Shown: one piece after another, positions 22,892 through 34,066 of the stretch
How the letters are laid out: each line of letters begins with the position of its first letter
Position numbering within the stretch: the first letter of the stretch is position 1
Assembly (NCBI GenBank): GCA_031308135.1
Contig: JAHLJT010000631.1
Coordinates: 193,505,685 to 193,569,684, forward strand
Length of the DNA: 64,000 bases
Origin: Acheta domesticus
Lineage: Eukaryota; Arthropoda; Insecta; Orthoptera; Gryllidae
Direction: 5' to 3'
Notes under the pieces: generated by a model
What the model was told of the DNA's origin: nothing
What the model saw: only the letters and a program-made list of their open reading frames with translations
Database searches by the model: none
Made by a program: the position numbers and the translations under genes

Positions 22892-24125
22892 GATTCAAAC
22901 ACCACCATCAATTTGGGTTCACTAACACCATTTTAACCTCCCACCAATTACTAAGGATCAATGAATTCATCCAGGAAGCTTTCCAGAAAAAGCATTATAC
23001 AATCATCACGTGTCTAGATCTAAACCACGCCTTCGACAGAGTCTGTCACATTGGACTCATTCACAAATTAAAATTTTTAGGCATCCCGGTACGAGTATTT
23101 CTCCTAAACACAATACCTAGTTTTCTATCTGACAGAACTTTGGCGGTTACTATTGACAATCACACATCAAACAACAGAAATATACAAACAGGCCTTCCCC
23201 AAGGATCTCCGTTATCTCCCACTCTTTTTATCATTTACGTAGCTGACATCCCAGTAACACTCAACACAAACATCGGGCAATTCGCTGACGAAACAATTGT
23301 ATACGGGTTCAGTTATTCATGTAACATCAAAAAACAGACGAAAGGGCACCTAGACATAATAGATGAATGATCCATAAAATGGAAACTCAAACTCAATGCC
23401 GAAAAATCTAATGCAAAAATCTTTACACTCAGACAAATGTTCCCCCTCCCCCTCTCTAAACCAGTAATTAATTCCTTGGACTACAAGCTTGGACTACTTG
23501 ATAAGAAGCTACAATGGAAATACCATAAAAATGCAAAAACGCATCAAGGAAAAATAAAGATCTTCCAACTAAAACCACTCGTTAATTACAAAAATAAATA
23601 TTTCTAATCAATGCAATAACCCTATTTAAACATATTATCCGACCTATCATGTTCTACGCGAGTCCCATCTGGTTAAATGCCACAAGAAACAATTTAAACA
23701 AAAACCAAATCGTGCAAAATAAATACCTCAGAACAATTACTCAAGCCCATGGTCCGTTTTAAATCTACAGTTACACAATGAATTAAATATCTTATACATA
23801 ATTCCATTCATTACCGAGATCTCTAGCAAATTCTACTAATACAATCAAAATGACTACCTATTACATTTCAACCTCGCTCAAATTCCAGATTCCTGCATAA
23901 GACTTAAAACCCGGTTCCCAATTCAAGCTTTTTTTTTTACATATAGACCGAGTTGGAGAATAAGTAAGGCGCTTCATGAGCTCTTTTACCCTGAGTAGCT
24001 AGTTTTAGAATTAAGTTAGATTTGAAGATTAACTTAAGTCGCCATAAATATATGTAAAAGAACTGTAGTATTGATCCATGTAACTTACAAGGCCAATAAA
24101 AATATGAAATGAAATCGATTCAAAC
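22892..24125 (+). mobile_element. 5'-truncated Jockey-type LINE with 9-bp target-site duplication
   Basis: The insertion is framed by the exact direct repeat GATTCAAAC (22892-22900 and 24117-24125). It begins within the reverse transcriptase and ends with a short tail containing ggccaataaaaatatgaaat. The clean duplication with heavy 5' truncation is typical of target-primed reverse transcription. The coding remnant has its own entry. Confidence 0.8.
22908..23930 (+). pseudogene. Jockey-clade reverse transcriptase fragment
   Basis: Reverse transcriptase would copy the element RNA at the target site. The frame is open from 22908 to a TGA at about 23368 and shows RT blocks in order: QFGF, an AFDRV finger/palm motif following CLDLNH, FLSDRT, the GLPQGSPLSPTLF block, and a catalytic-site region reading FADE where FADD is normal. 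The TGA replaces an expected Trp in an E-W-x-x-K-W context. Weak homology continues after frame breaks (RPIMFYASPIW near 23640, then NKYLRTITQ). The apurinic-type endonuclease and ORF1 are missing. The copy is inactive. Confidence 0.8.
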
Positions 24126-24129
24126 TATT

Positions 24130-24670
24130 TGCCACGGAGTATACAAAACATAGCTTATTAAGAAGCACACGAAAGAAGAGCGATGACATAATACTGAATA
24201 TACTTGTTTAACATTTTATATTTTCTGACGAGTCTTTAGATTAGTTAGATATGTCGAGTCATTTGACAAATCGTCATCACAAGCAGTTTCTACTTTTCGA
24301 TAGTTATACTTCTTGTTTGTTGTATTACTCAGTTAATTCTATTTATCGTTTCTTTCAGAAAGTTTTAAACTGATTTTTACATGAAAAACACTATATTTTC
24401 CTGTGTCACTCTGATTCGGACAATATCAATTACTCATATCCTCTATTTTCTCGAAGTTACTCAAAGTCTCTATTTGTAGCTTGCTTCTCTTTCCTCTAAC
24501 ATCCAAACGGTGACTAGACTCACAGCAATTCTTATTCTTTGTGGCGTTCGAAACTCTGATTTACTTTTTTCTTCTTTCAAATCCATCACCACCGACAGTC
24601 TTTCTTCAATGCGTTCGCCGACCACTGCTACTAGTTTCTTTTTATTCACAGCAACCCTCCTTCCCTGTCT
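24130..24670. other. No recognised feature
   Basis: Ordinary AT-rich sequence leading into the GC-rich domain. Open frames extend from here into that domain but carry no motif. Confidence 0.4.
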
Positions 24671-24679
24671 TACTATTTG

Positions 24680-25620
24680 TCTTCTGTAGCACCGACCTCT
24701 GTAACACCAGGCCATTTCCTGCACGAAGCCGCCTCCGCCATCAAGTTTGCCACTTTCTCCGTTGCTTACACGGGCGTCGCTCACCCGCTTGCTTCACCCT
24801 CACCTTCGCCTTTCGCCGCAGCCGCGCAGCCCGCCGCCCATGCCTCCACCGCCGCCCTCGACTCGCCTGCCCCCCCCCGCCATGCCAACTACCTCGCTAC
24901 GGCCGTCGCCCAGCCATTCCTGCCTTTCTCTCCGCCACTCTACCACCCACACTACCACCGTCGCCCTCGTCTCGCCCATCGCCCCGCCACACCTGTCAGC
25001 TCGCCACGCCCGCCGTCCAGCCACTCCTGCCGTTCTCTCCTCTGCCTCGCCAGGACCATCGCCCCGCACCACCCGACATTCCGCTACCTCCACCGTCGTC
25101 CTCGTCTCGCCCGCGCCCCGCCACGCCTACCGCAATGCTCATCCTGTCGTCCTGTTCGCCGCCCCGCCTCGTCTACAGCTCCTCTTCTCACAACTCCATC
25201 GCCGTCCTCGTCTCACCCACCGCCCCGCCATACCTGCCAACTCACCACTCCCGCCGCCCAGCCATTCCTGCATTTCTCTTCGCCGTTTTCTCCCAAACCA
25301 CCGTTGCCGTCTCGCCCGCTGTTTCGACACTACCCCCGCCACCCTCGCCGCCCCGCCCGTCGCCTCGTCCTGCCCGCTGCCCGACTTCGCCCCACCCGCC
25401 GACCCGCTCCGTCCCGCTGGCCGCCCCGCCTCGCCTGCCGTCCCAACCCATTCAACGCCCCGCCCCGTTCACCGTCCCGCCCACAGCCCCGCCCAGCTCA
25501 CCGCCCCGCCCCGCCCACCGCCACTCCCCGCTTACCACCCCGCCCCGCCTGCCGCCCCACCATGTCCGCCGCCCTGACATTTCCACCTTTCTCTCCGCTG
25601 CCCTGCTAATATCCGCGCAC
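24680..25620. repeat. C-rich degenerate minisatellite, unit about 105-135 bp
   Basis: Recurring blocks include ccagccattcctgcctttctc (near 24911, 25017 and 25256) and accgtcgccctcgtctcgcc (near 24956, 25091 and 25197). Units are diverged and of uneven length. Open frames of up to 360 codons (24541-25623) span it in all three plus-strand frames with Pro/Ser/Arg/Ala-rich products. That all frames are open together indicates composition, not coding. Confidence 0.6.
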
Positions 25621-25639
25621 TAACCCACCCGCTACCTCG

Positions 25640-26560
25640 CATGTTCTTGCAAGCTCTATCGGCCGGCCTCTTGCAATCTCCACTGTCGCCTCTTCCACCT
25701 CCGGCATTGCCAACCCCTTCTCACACGCTCGCCGCCCCTGCTCCCCCCTCGTTCCGTAACCACCCTTACCATGTAATGCCATTCCAATACCCCGTCACCC
25801 ACTTTCACTATCTCCACCGCTTCTCCTTCCACCGCTGTCCCCTCTCACCACTAGCGCACGCCACTACCGCATCCATCGCGCTCCCGCTTCTCCTCGCCAC
25901 GGTACAGTAACCACCCCGTCCCCGCTGCGCCACAGATAAGCCAATGCCCACTCTCTCACCTTCGCAACCTCCACCGCCTCCTGTCCCCTCGCTGGCCTCG
26001 TCACTCCCCCATTCTGGTTGCCCCCACATCCTCCCTACTCCACTCCTCGCCACGGTTCCGCAACCACCCCTCCCCCATCAATGCCGATCCAACAGCCCGT
26101 CTCCCACTTTCGCATCCACTGTACCTCTTCTCCTCCTCACACTGCCGGAATCACCCCACCCTCGTCAATGCCGCGCCAAAGCCCCGAATCCCGCCACCGC
26201 AATCTGCACCACCGCCCCTTTCACCGCTGGACTGGCCAACTCCTTCCCTCACGTTCGCCGGCCCCGCATCCACCCAGCAAGACTCCTACTCGCCCCCTTA
26301 CCGCAACCACCCTGCCCGCGACAATACCCCGTCTTCCGCTTTCGCAATCTCCATCATCACCTCTTCTTCCACCGTTGTCCCCGCCACTCATTCCCGCCAC
26401 CACCGTATCCACCATCCCGCAGCTCCTCCTCGCCCCCGTACCCTAACCACTCTGCCCTCGTCAATGCCCGGTCTGTCTCTTTCACGATCTCCACCTCCGC
26501 CCCTTCCACCGCCGAGACGTTCCCCAACTCCGCCGCAGCGCGCACCTGCGCCCGCCCGCG
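25640..26560. repeat. C-rich degenerate minisatellite, unit about 150 bp
   Basis: A block of the form (c)gcaaccaccc...caatgcc...cactttcgcaatctccacc recurs near 25757, 25905, 26057, 26150, 26305 and 26440. Spacings are mostly 135-155 bp, with one near 93 bp. It is a different repeat from the one at 24680-25620 but has the same strand bias. Confidence 0.55.
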
Positions 26561-26760
26561 CCCCCGCGGTGGCTCTGGGAGTTTGCAGTTGGCGGCGGCG
26601 GCGGTGGCGCGCCTCGGGGCGACAACTTGCACTATCGCCGCCCGCCCCCGCCCCCGCGGGGCGGATTACATTTCGCTCTCGTGTGGGCGGGTCCGCGGAA
26701 GTTACCCTTCGTACGTAACATTTGGGAAGGGCGCAAAAATCACTAGCCGGCGAACGAGCG
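26560..26760. other. CpG-dense end of the GC-rich domain
   Basis: Contains ggcggcggcggtggcgcgcc and cgcccccgcccccgcggggc near 26590-26660, then drops sharply to AT-rich sequence at about 26760. Confidence 0.5.
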
Positions 26761-28975
26761 CTGGACAACTTCTTTAATCGACAAAAAATTGTGCATGTGG
26801 GTTTGGAAACCTAAAGTTTCCTGAGGAAATTTTAACTTCTTTTCGATTAGAAAACTGCATGTGTCCTGACTACTTAGGTATTGAAGGCAACGCTGAACGA
26901 AGAAATCCTTCTTTATTTAGGAAATATTTTGACATCTCGATTAATATTTATAAATGTTGATCATGTTTGTCATATTGCTGATTTTATATAATTTTCTTTG
27001 GAAGACCTAAATAATTTAGTTTAAAAATAATTACTATAATTATTAATTAAAATTATATATAATTTATTTTATATTATAATTAATATAAACGTTTTATAAT
27101 TTCATGATATTAAAACTCTATGCAAATAAAATAATCTGAAATAATACTCTGACACACCTTAAAGTTATCGAGAGGTACACAAGAACCATTTCAAACTGAA
27201 AAGAATGCTGTGACTGCAATGCAAAAGTATTGATGAGGAATGTGATATCGTCCAAAACAATTATAAAAATTAGTAAAAAAAAAATAAAACAATCAGGCAC
27301 AATACATCGAAGTGCATATCTAGAGTGAGTCCCAGCAGAGCACAGACAAACATAACCATAGGGGTCACCCAACAAAGGCGGGCAGCATCATGTAATTCGC
27401 TGAAATCGACTTTATAATCCGAAGAAGGAAGTTGAAATGCCACGCGAACTGACGCCTTTCAGCATCGACTTGTTGTAAATGTCACGAAAGCTTTGAGAAG
27501 GAGCTTCTGAATACTTCCGTAGAACAGTTTGAAGCTGTTATATTGTACGTTTGGTGACAAAGAACGTTAGTTTCTGACTGAATTTTAAAAAAATGTAAAT
27601 GTTACATTTGGATCGCCTAGTGAAAGTGATCCATAAAACATTTACGAGTCTCGTGAATCACTGTAGGTGAGTAGTCTACTTAAATATATAACAAACAATC
27701 TCCACGCTTGGCGTGAGGTCGCCACGTAAATGAGATTGGAAGAGTAGTTACTTCAAACACATACACAATTAATATATATATATTTTTTATTTTTTAACCG
27801 AAATGGAAATGATTAATTACTTTCCTTTTGTGGCTAACACAGTCTAGCCTTAAAACAAGGTTGTGTTGGAAAGGTGAAAATATGAAAGAGTTTGCAATAA
27901 TAATTCATAAATACTATGCAGAATATTAAATACGAAAATCAATTAAAGACAATCAGCAATGCAAGTAACACGGAAGAACCTACGACAAACATTTTAATTA
28001 AAAGTAGTGGAACTAATTAAGGCAAACCTTATATTAAGATTTTTAAAATTTTGTAAATGTCTTTACCTTTCAGTTTTTTAAGAAATAAATTACAATTAAA
28101 AAATAATAAGAATTTTAATTTCTACACGTTTATACAATTCTGTTTGAAGGCGTGTACATAAGAATGTGATATTATCGGCAATGACGATTTGATTTAGAAG
28201 CGCTACTGCAATGCTTGGGACACAGTTCGGAAATTGTGTTTGGAACAGTATGAGGGATTTGTTGCTCGACTGAGCATGATATTGAAGCTGATTGAAGTTC
28301 AGTAAATGGAACTAGATGTAAAAAACAGGTCATGGTATTTTCTACCTCACCGATAATAAAGCCACTGTGAACTAATGATTATTATCGGAGCCATACCAAT
28401 CAAAGTTTCGGTATTCATGTTAAATCATCAGGAAAAAACAAACAGTAGTTGAGTACTTTATTGTGTATAAATCGAAGAGGATTGTTCTGCGAAAAATTGT
28501 TTAATCGTATGCAACAGAGTTTGGACTAATTCCACAAGATGATTCATCGCGTTTTGACGGTGCTATTTAACATATAATAAAGGTGCAATAGATTAATGTT
28601 CTTTTAGAAGGATCACGTAAAAAAACTGAAAATATTTTATTAAATCATAGCAATACTTGTGAAACTCACTAACTCCATTTTTGTTATTTTTGAGTTATTT
28701 ACTTTCAACACTATGTTCCGTTTTTTTTTGTTCAATGGATTTGCGAGGTATCTGAAGCCTTGAAGTTTGGGAATTCTAAATTACAGATTATTTTGTTTTT
28801 AACTATGACAAAACAGTGAAAATGTGCAGAAAGACTCCATCAGAACGTGCGTTTTTTGTTTGTTTTCAAAGCAATATAACATATTTGAGTGTGTGAAGGA
28901 AAATGTGTTAAGGTCGCTTTTTACAACTTGGCGACCTCTGTGATTGTTTTAACTACAGTAGAAACTGTAGGAAGA
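26761..28975. other. AT-rich non-coding stretch
   Basis: No coding, RNA or repeat feature recognised across about 2.2 kb. Confidence 0.45.
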
Positions 28976-28979
28976 ACAC

Positions 28980-29098
28980 GTAAGGACAACATGAACACAC
29001 AAACATCCATTCCCGAGGCGGAATTCGTTCCCGCTGTCCTTCGAGCCGAGGCAGCTACGCCATTCAGCTTTAGCGTTCTCGGCTATCCAGGCAGGTGA
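28980..29098 (-). mobile_element. SINE family B, copy 1
   Basis: On the minus strand: a tRNA-like head with tggatagccgag (A-box region) and ctgcctcggctcgaagg, then gggaacgaattccgcc where a B box would lie, then atggatgtttgtgtgt at the start of the body. About 75 percent identical by eye to copy 2 at 30475-30605. Confidence 0.6.
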
Positions 29099-29399
29099 AA
29101 ATCGGTTTTATCTCTTTTAACAAAAGATACGGACAGGGCAAAACAATATACTTCAACTTGATTAATCTCAAAAAATGATGTTTAGACACGAGTTTCACTT
29201 GTAATACCGACTTGGTGAGTGTCACTTTTAATAACGACATGTTGTAAGGATGTTTTCTTACCACCAAATCCAAACAATTTCATGACGGATTGGTGATTTT
29301 GCTTCCGTCCGCATCAACTGGTGTGGTAATTAGTTCCGTTCGTGTAAAGCATCCAGGGAGGTGGCGGTGTTCCTCTTCCTCTAGAGTGAGATATCCTGT

Positions 29400-29906
29400 C
29401 TTAGATGGCTCCCGGCTCAGTGCATTGCCTCTGATCGGGAGGATCGAGTCCCAACGGTGGCAGGATTTTCGACTCTAGCAAGGTTTCTAGGTTGAGTGCA
29501 GTCCCTGTCTGGAGGAGAATTCTGGTGGCCGGTTGCTCTGATCGGTACTTTTCTGTAGTTTCTCCGACTCAGTACCAGGGGAATGCCGAAGCAGTACCCT
29601 AACAAACGGGCCATGAACCGCTTGCGATCTTTCCTTCCCCTTCCTTGTCCTTATCCCTATCCTATACTACACTACCCCACTTGTCGGGAGACTGGTCGGA
29701 AACTTCGAACTTGTCCCAGCGTGGGCGGTGCCCCGTTGGTGGGTGCTATGTGGTTGGGGCAAATCGCGCTCCCCCACAGGTAGGTTGGTGCCGGATCTCG
29801 CCATCGAGCTCGGGAGGATAGCAGACACGTCTCGAGGAAAAATATGCACTACACTTACGAGACTAATGACCTTATCAATTGACGCGTCAGGAATCATCAA
29901 TCATTA
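29400..29906 (+). mobile_element. SINE family A, copy 4 (near full length)
   Basis: The best-defined plus-strand copy. The head has an A-box-like agatggctc and B-box-like ggatcgagtccc at 29440-29452. The body has ctggaggagaattctggtgg, gccgaagcagtaccctaac, a ttccttccccttccttgtcc pyrimidine block, a gtcgggagactggtcgg block, and a tail ending gtcaggaatcatcaatcatt. At about 505 bp it is long for a SINE. It has no open reading frame of note. Confidence 0.7.
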
Positions 29907-29929
29907 AAAAAAGGTTTTCGGCCCCGACC

Positions 29930-30300
29930 TACATGACAGTTTGCGGCATCTTACTCGTCGGGGGACCGCCCCAGCTGAGACAAGCTCTAAGCTTACTGTC
30001 ATTTGTGGTGACGTCCTACATGTGAGTATAGTTTTGGCAGGTATTAAAAAAGAAAGTCCACGGTTAAGGAAGAAATCATCGTGGTCAGCCCGCTTGTGAA
30101 TGTTCTGTTCCGGCATTCAGACGAATCGACGAAACCACAAAAAACTCCGATGAGTGCAGCCGGCCGCTAGACAATTACTCTAGGCAACGGGTGAATTCGA
30201 GATAACTCTCGAAACTGCGCCATCGTCGGGACTGAAACTCTAGAACCTCTCAGTCAGAGGCAGTGATGTGGCAACAGTTGTTACCCTGAGCTCTCTTGGC
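29930..30300 (-). mobile_element. SINE family A, copy 5 (tail truncated)
   Basis: Contains on the minus strand the head (gagctcagggtaac, B-box region tttcagtcccgacg), the gaattcacccgttgcc block and the cagctggggcggtcc block. The tail is missing, and the element abuts the tail of copy 4 in opposite orientation, forming a tail-to-tail pair. Confidence 0.6.
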
Positions 30301-30474
30301 CAATAAAAATCTTATGTAATATATGAAATGTCTCCTGCAAAACTTAGTGATGAATAGCTTTTACAAATCAATCTTTCTTTGTTTCTTTTTTACTTAAGTT
30401 CGCTTTTCAACTACTAAGGTGATGTTGCTCCCACAGTAAGTAACATTGGGGGTGTAGTCACAATAGAGGAATTC

Positions 30475-30605
30475 GTATTGTAATTTACGGACACACACAA
30501 ACATCCAGGCCCCGGGCGGGTTTCGAACCCGCGACCCTTCAAGCACGAGGCAGATACGGCTCTTCAGCCTCAGCGAACTCGATTCTCCAGGTCGGCTAGA
30601 GTAAT
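30475..30605 (-). mobile_element. SINE family B, copy 2
   Basis: Minus strand: gacctggagaatcgagttcg, ctgcctcgtgcttgaagg, an intact B box gggttcgaaaccc, then cctggatgtttgtgtgtgtcc. Beyond the tail lies a (GA)n tract on its head side at 30622-30669. Confidence 0.65.
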
Positions 30606-30620
30606 CTTGTTTTTGTATGT

Positions 30621-30621
<1 letters not shown>

Positions 30622-30669
<48 letters not shown>
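30622..30669. repeat. (GA)n microsatellite
   Basis: Uninterrupted GA dinucleotide run of about 24 repeats. Confidence 0.95.
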
Positions 30670-30671
<2 letters not shown>

Positions 30672-31620
30672 AAAACTGCTCAGCCCTATCAAATGTAACA
30701 GCAGTTATTTTATGAATTTTCAGCATACTTTTTGCACAAAATATATCAAAATTCGAAAGCAAAAGTTGAAATCATTTGGCATTCTAGAACAACATTGTGT
30801 TGCATTTAAAGCGTCTTCAGTAATTCAAAGAAAATATTTTCAAAAATACTCGTATTCGTATTAACTTCAGACGAAGATAAAATGAGAACAAAGCATATAT
30901 TTTCAGATTTGTAACCTGTGGTAATAAACATTTTTAGCTGAATCTGTTCCTCTACCTTTTGATAACACTTTAGCCTATTAAATAGCATTTTTGTTTATGA
31001 AACGCTCCCTTGTGACCTTTGTTGTCTTCTATATTGCTGTCAAATACCTTTTTAAGAGATACAAAGCATGCAATCCCGATGGAGTCCGAAAATCGATTAC
31101 ATCCGAGAGTTCCTCGTTTTCGTAATATCCCCAGGGAAATTATGAGCAATCACCGTTTAGCCTCTAGATCCCTGAATGTATGCCTTGTATCTGGTGTGTA
31201 TTAAAAACAGACGGCGTGCATGCGCATCTAAACCCTTTATTCCTCCACTCGCAATGCATGAACACTTCCGTTTACAAAGCCTTTCAGGAGCAATGAACGC
31301 CTAGAATTGGATTAATTTGTCACGTAGTTACTTCATGTAATATTCGTTAGTGTCACATTTAATCAACTCTGACTTTGCCAATATCCCATTGAGAATTTTG
31401 GTGTGTTTTTTTGTGACAGTAGAGATTTATGTTGAATTACGTCTATTGTCTTGTTATATAAATCTGTCGACATCCTTGATAAAGAGGCATAAATCATAAT
31501 TTAAAAATGCGAAGAGGATAGTTGTGGGTTTGAATTCTATTTAACAGATGCCCATTTTCAGACTAGTTGTCAAATGTTTGTGTTCTTGTACCTACAAACC
31601 ATCATATACTTTTCTTTTAT
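30670..31620. other. No recognised feature
   Basis: AT-rich sequence with short unrecognised open frames. Confidence 0.4.
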
Positions 31621-31621
31621 T

Positions 31622-31690
31622 GTTATTATTATTATTATTATTATTATTAGATTATTATTTTTATTATTATCATTATTATTGTTATTAATA
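31622..31690. repeat. (TTA)n microsatellite
   Basis: Imperfect TTA/ATT repeat with a few interruptions. Such tracts form the 3' tails of the R2-type LINEs elsewhere in this window, so this may be the tail of a lost minus-strand insertion. Confidence 0.85.
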
Positions 31691-32363
31691 TTTGTTGAAT
31701 CCTTCATTCAACCAAAACATAGGTTTCAGAATCATAGAGATTCGTTCACACCCTTAATGATTCGGATCCCGAAGCCCCGGAACCTCTCATTGAGATCTCG
31801 CTTTGCAGCCTTTGATACGTGGCTTGCTAATGGTGCTACAAGAAAAGGAGTTGTATACATTGACACAAGATATCTATAACAGGTTAACCAACACTAAGAC
31901 ACGAAATTTTCATTTAATGCAAGGCTCCTTGGTTCCTCGTAGGCAGCATTTAAAAGGTGATAAGTTGGAGACAGTGGAGTCAGGAAAATTTCATTGCAAG
32001 TCGCTTTTGCCTGAATTGTCGTATAGTGAACAATTTTCTTCCCGCAAAACAGTACAATAATAAGCTGTTTTGAAAACGGTCTCCAAAAAAATTGTTCGGT
32101 AACCCGTTTAGTTCATCACAAATTCTACAGGGTGGTCTAAAGACATCATTTTCCTTTTATAATAACTCTATCATCATAGGTACAGAGGAAGGCAACGCCA
32201 AACCTCCAATGTGGTCACCAATCTTGAAACGATTGTTCTCCATGCTCAGCAACGAGTAAAAAATCACAATCGTTCTAAACGACTCATTATTAGGCGATAA
32301 TAATAAAATAATAATGATAAAAATAATGATAAAACGGCCCACATTTCATGAAAAGTATTGTAC
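31691..32363. other. Unassigned sequence within LINE-rich region
   Basis: An open frame (31574-31879) ends in a plausible-looking but unrecognised peptide. A second AAT-rich patch lies at about 32287-32330. Confidence 0.3.
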
Positions 32364-32520
32364 AGGAACCGACAGTCCCTAGATCTGCTCCTTAGGAAGC
32401 TGGTTGCAATCTGGAGTAGATTTTATTTTCAGCCGACTCATTATATCTTAAGTCATGATGTAGTGGAATAATAATAATAATTATAATAATGATGATAATA
32501 ATAATGATAGTAATAATATT
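32364..32520 (+). mobile_element. R2-type LINE, 3' end only
   Basis: The 62-bp block at 32364-32426 (core cttaggaagctggttg) matches 33434-33494 at about 84 percent, then runs into an (AAT)n-like tract at 32466-32520. It looks like a short LINE insertion keeping only the 3' untranslated region and tail. Confidence 0.5.
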
Positions 32521-32559
32521 CAAAGTGCAATAATTAAATCTGACCTAAGAATAGGAAAC

Positions 32560-33505
32560 AGAGGCATTGGAAATGTAGCAAACAGCATTGCGAAGAAAAC
32601 TAAGCAAGACACGCAAAATAACACAGTTACTGAACTTCTAATGCTACGTAACATGAAATGTAAGACAAAAAATGTAAAAGAAATCATGGAGATACAAACC
32701 ACTCTATGAACAATATGTAAAAAAATGGACAAGGTGCGTATAAATAAAGATCAATCATTTATGTGGCTTAAAAGGGAAGGATTAGGCCAAAATCGTACGC
32801 AGTAATAGCTGCTTAAGATCAGGCGTTCAGAACACGACATTATGATAAAGCGGTTCTCAAAATTTCCCTAGATGATAAACCCCACATTTGCCAGGAACAA
32901 CTAGAAACCATTGATGATATCGTATCAGCTTCTCCAATTCTGTCAAAGACTGAATACTTAAGAAGACACGGGTTACCTCTGTTGGCAGCTTTTTAATGCC
33001 CTTGAAGTTCCAAACACACGCTCCAAGTGGTACGATTATTCATCGAAACTAGTGACGTCTGTTGGACTGTGTACAATATTGTAGGACCAACAAATTCAAA
33101 CTGATCGTGCGATAGTGGCAAACTGAATATTTTTACTCGGGATTTAGAGACAAAAGGTATCTACTTGGATATGTTGATGTGCCGTACAACCAAAATGTTA
33201 TTAAGGAGGCAGAGAAACGTCTTAAATCCAAGAATTTGGAAATCAAGATCAGCCGAATGTGTGGACGTAAAATCAATTCTGATAGTCGTCTCGATAGTTA
33301 TTGGAGCTCTGGAATTTGTTCCGCAAAATATGTGTAACAACTTGGATAAACTCTCACGTCGTTTCAAAAGACTAGAAAGTGCAATAAATTGCTTTATTTG
33401 GAACAGAGACCTTTATGCGCAAAGAATTGTAGAGGTACCGTCAGCCCCTGATCTGCTTCTTAGGAAGCTGGTTGAAACGCGGAGTAGATTTTATAAACAA
33501 TGGTA
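32560..33505 (+). pseudogene. R2-type LINE C-terminal region, decayed
   Basis: After frame shifts are allowed, blocks in order match the C-terminal part of LINEs with a restriction-like endonuclease: a WLKREGLG...AAxDQAFRTRHYDK block (about 32765-32850), a zinc-finger region CQEQLETIDDIVSAS with its His and last Cys substituted (about 32890-32935), TEYLRRHG (about 32950), DQQIQTDRAIVAN (about 33085-33125), DVDVPYNQNVIKEAEKRL (about 33172-33225) and VVSIVIGALEFVPQN (about 33280-33330). The endonuclease RPD motif is lost at a shift. The 3' untranslated block at 33434-33494 is shared with 32364-32426. It is a different subfamily from the copies at 44.6-46.9 kb. Confidence 0.7.
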
Positions 33506-34050
33506 ACAATTCACTCAAATATTTATATCAGGAAGAATGGCGAAGAAAATAAGTAAGATATCCTCGGAGGCTCTTATAAGCCTTCTTAGAACTTTCGGCC
33601 TGCACTAAATTCAAATTACAAAATGACCACGATATCTGTTCATTTGATGAGATGAAAATAAAATAACCTTGAGGTTATTTATCATGGAAGTATTGTCGAG
33701 AAACTGTAGTAAATGTGTGAAGATTGCTTGCTTATGATAGAAAAGCTTCAAAATAGTAGAACCTTGTTAATAAACATAATATTATTCTTGTTTTGAAATA
33801 ATAGAACCGAGCAGAAATATTAATTATTGAAATTATTTATACTCTCTATGGGGTAAACACAAAGATAAAATAGTATACCTCATCACAAAGTACAAAATTT
33901 AGATCAAAACAATCAGAGAGATGTTCATAAATGAAAAGCTCGACACCAAAGATTGGTAATAAACACATTTATTCTACCTAGAGAAGAAATAACACTAGGG
34001 ATAACCGCCTTTAGAATAGTCATACAAGAACAATACGTGTTTTTCCTTGT
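33506..34050. other. No recognised feature
   Basis: AT-rich, no signal. Confidence 0.4.
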
Positions 34051-34066
34051 AATAATTACACAAGCA

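Noticed and set aside
24541..25623. 360-codon open frame on the plus strand
   Set aside because: All three plus-strand frames are open over the same stretch and products are Pro/Ser/Arg-rich. The region is a C-rich minisatellite without stop codons, not a gene.
29436..29456. B-box-like motif suggesting a tRNA gene
   Set aside because: It belongs to the head of a family A SINE. No cloverleaf with acceptor stem closes around it. The same holds for the hits near 6685, 39930, 52290 and 57310, and for 30515 in family B.
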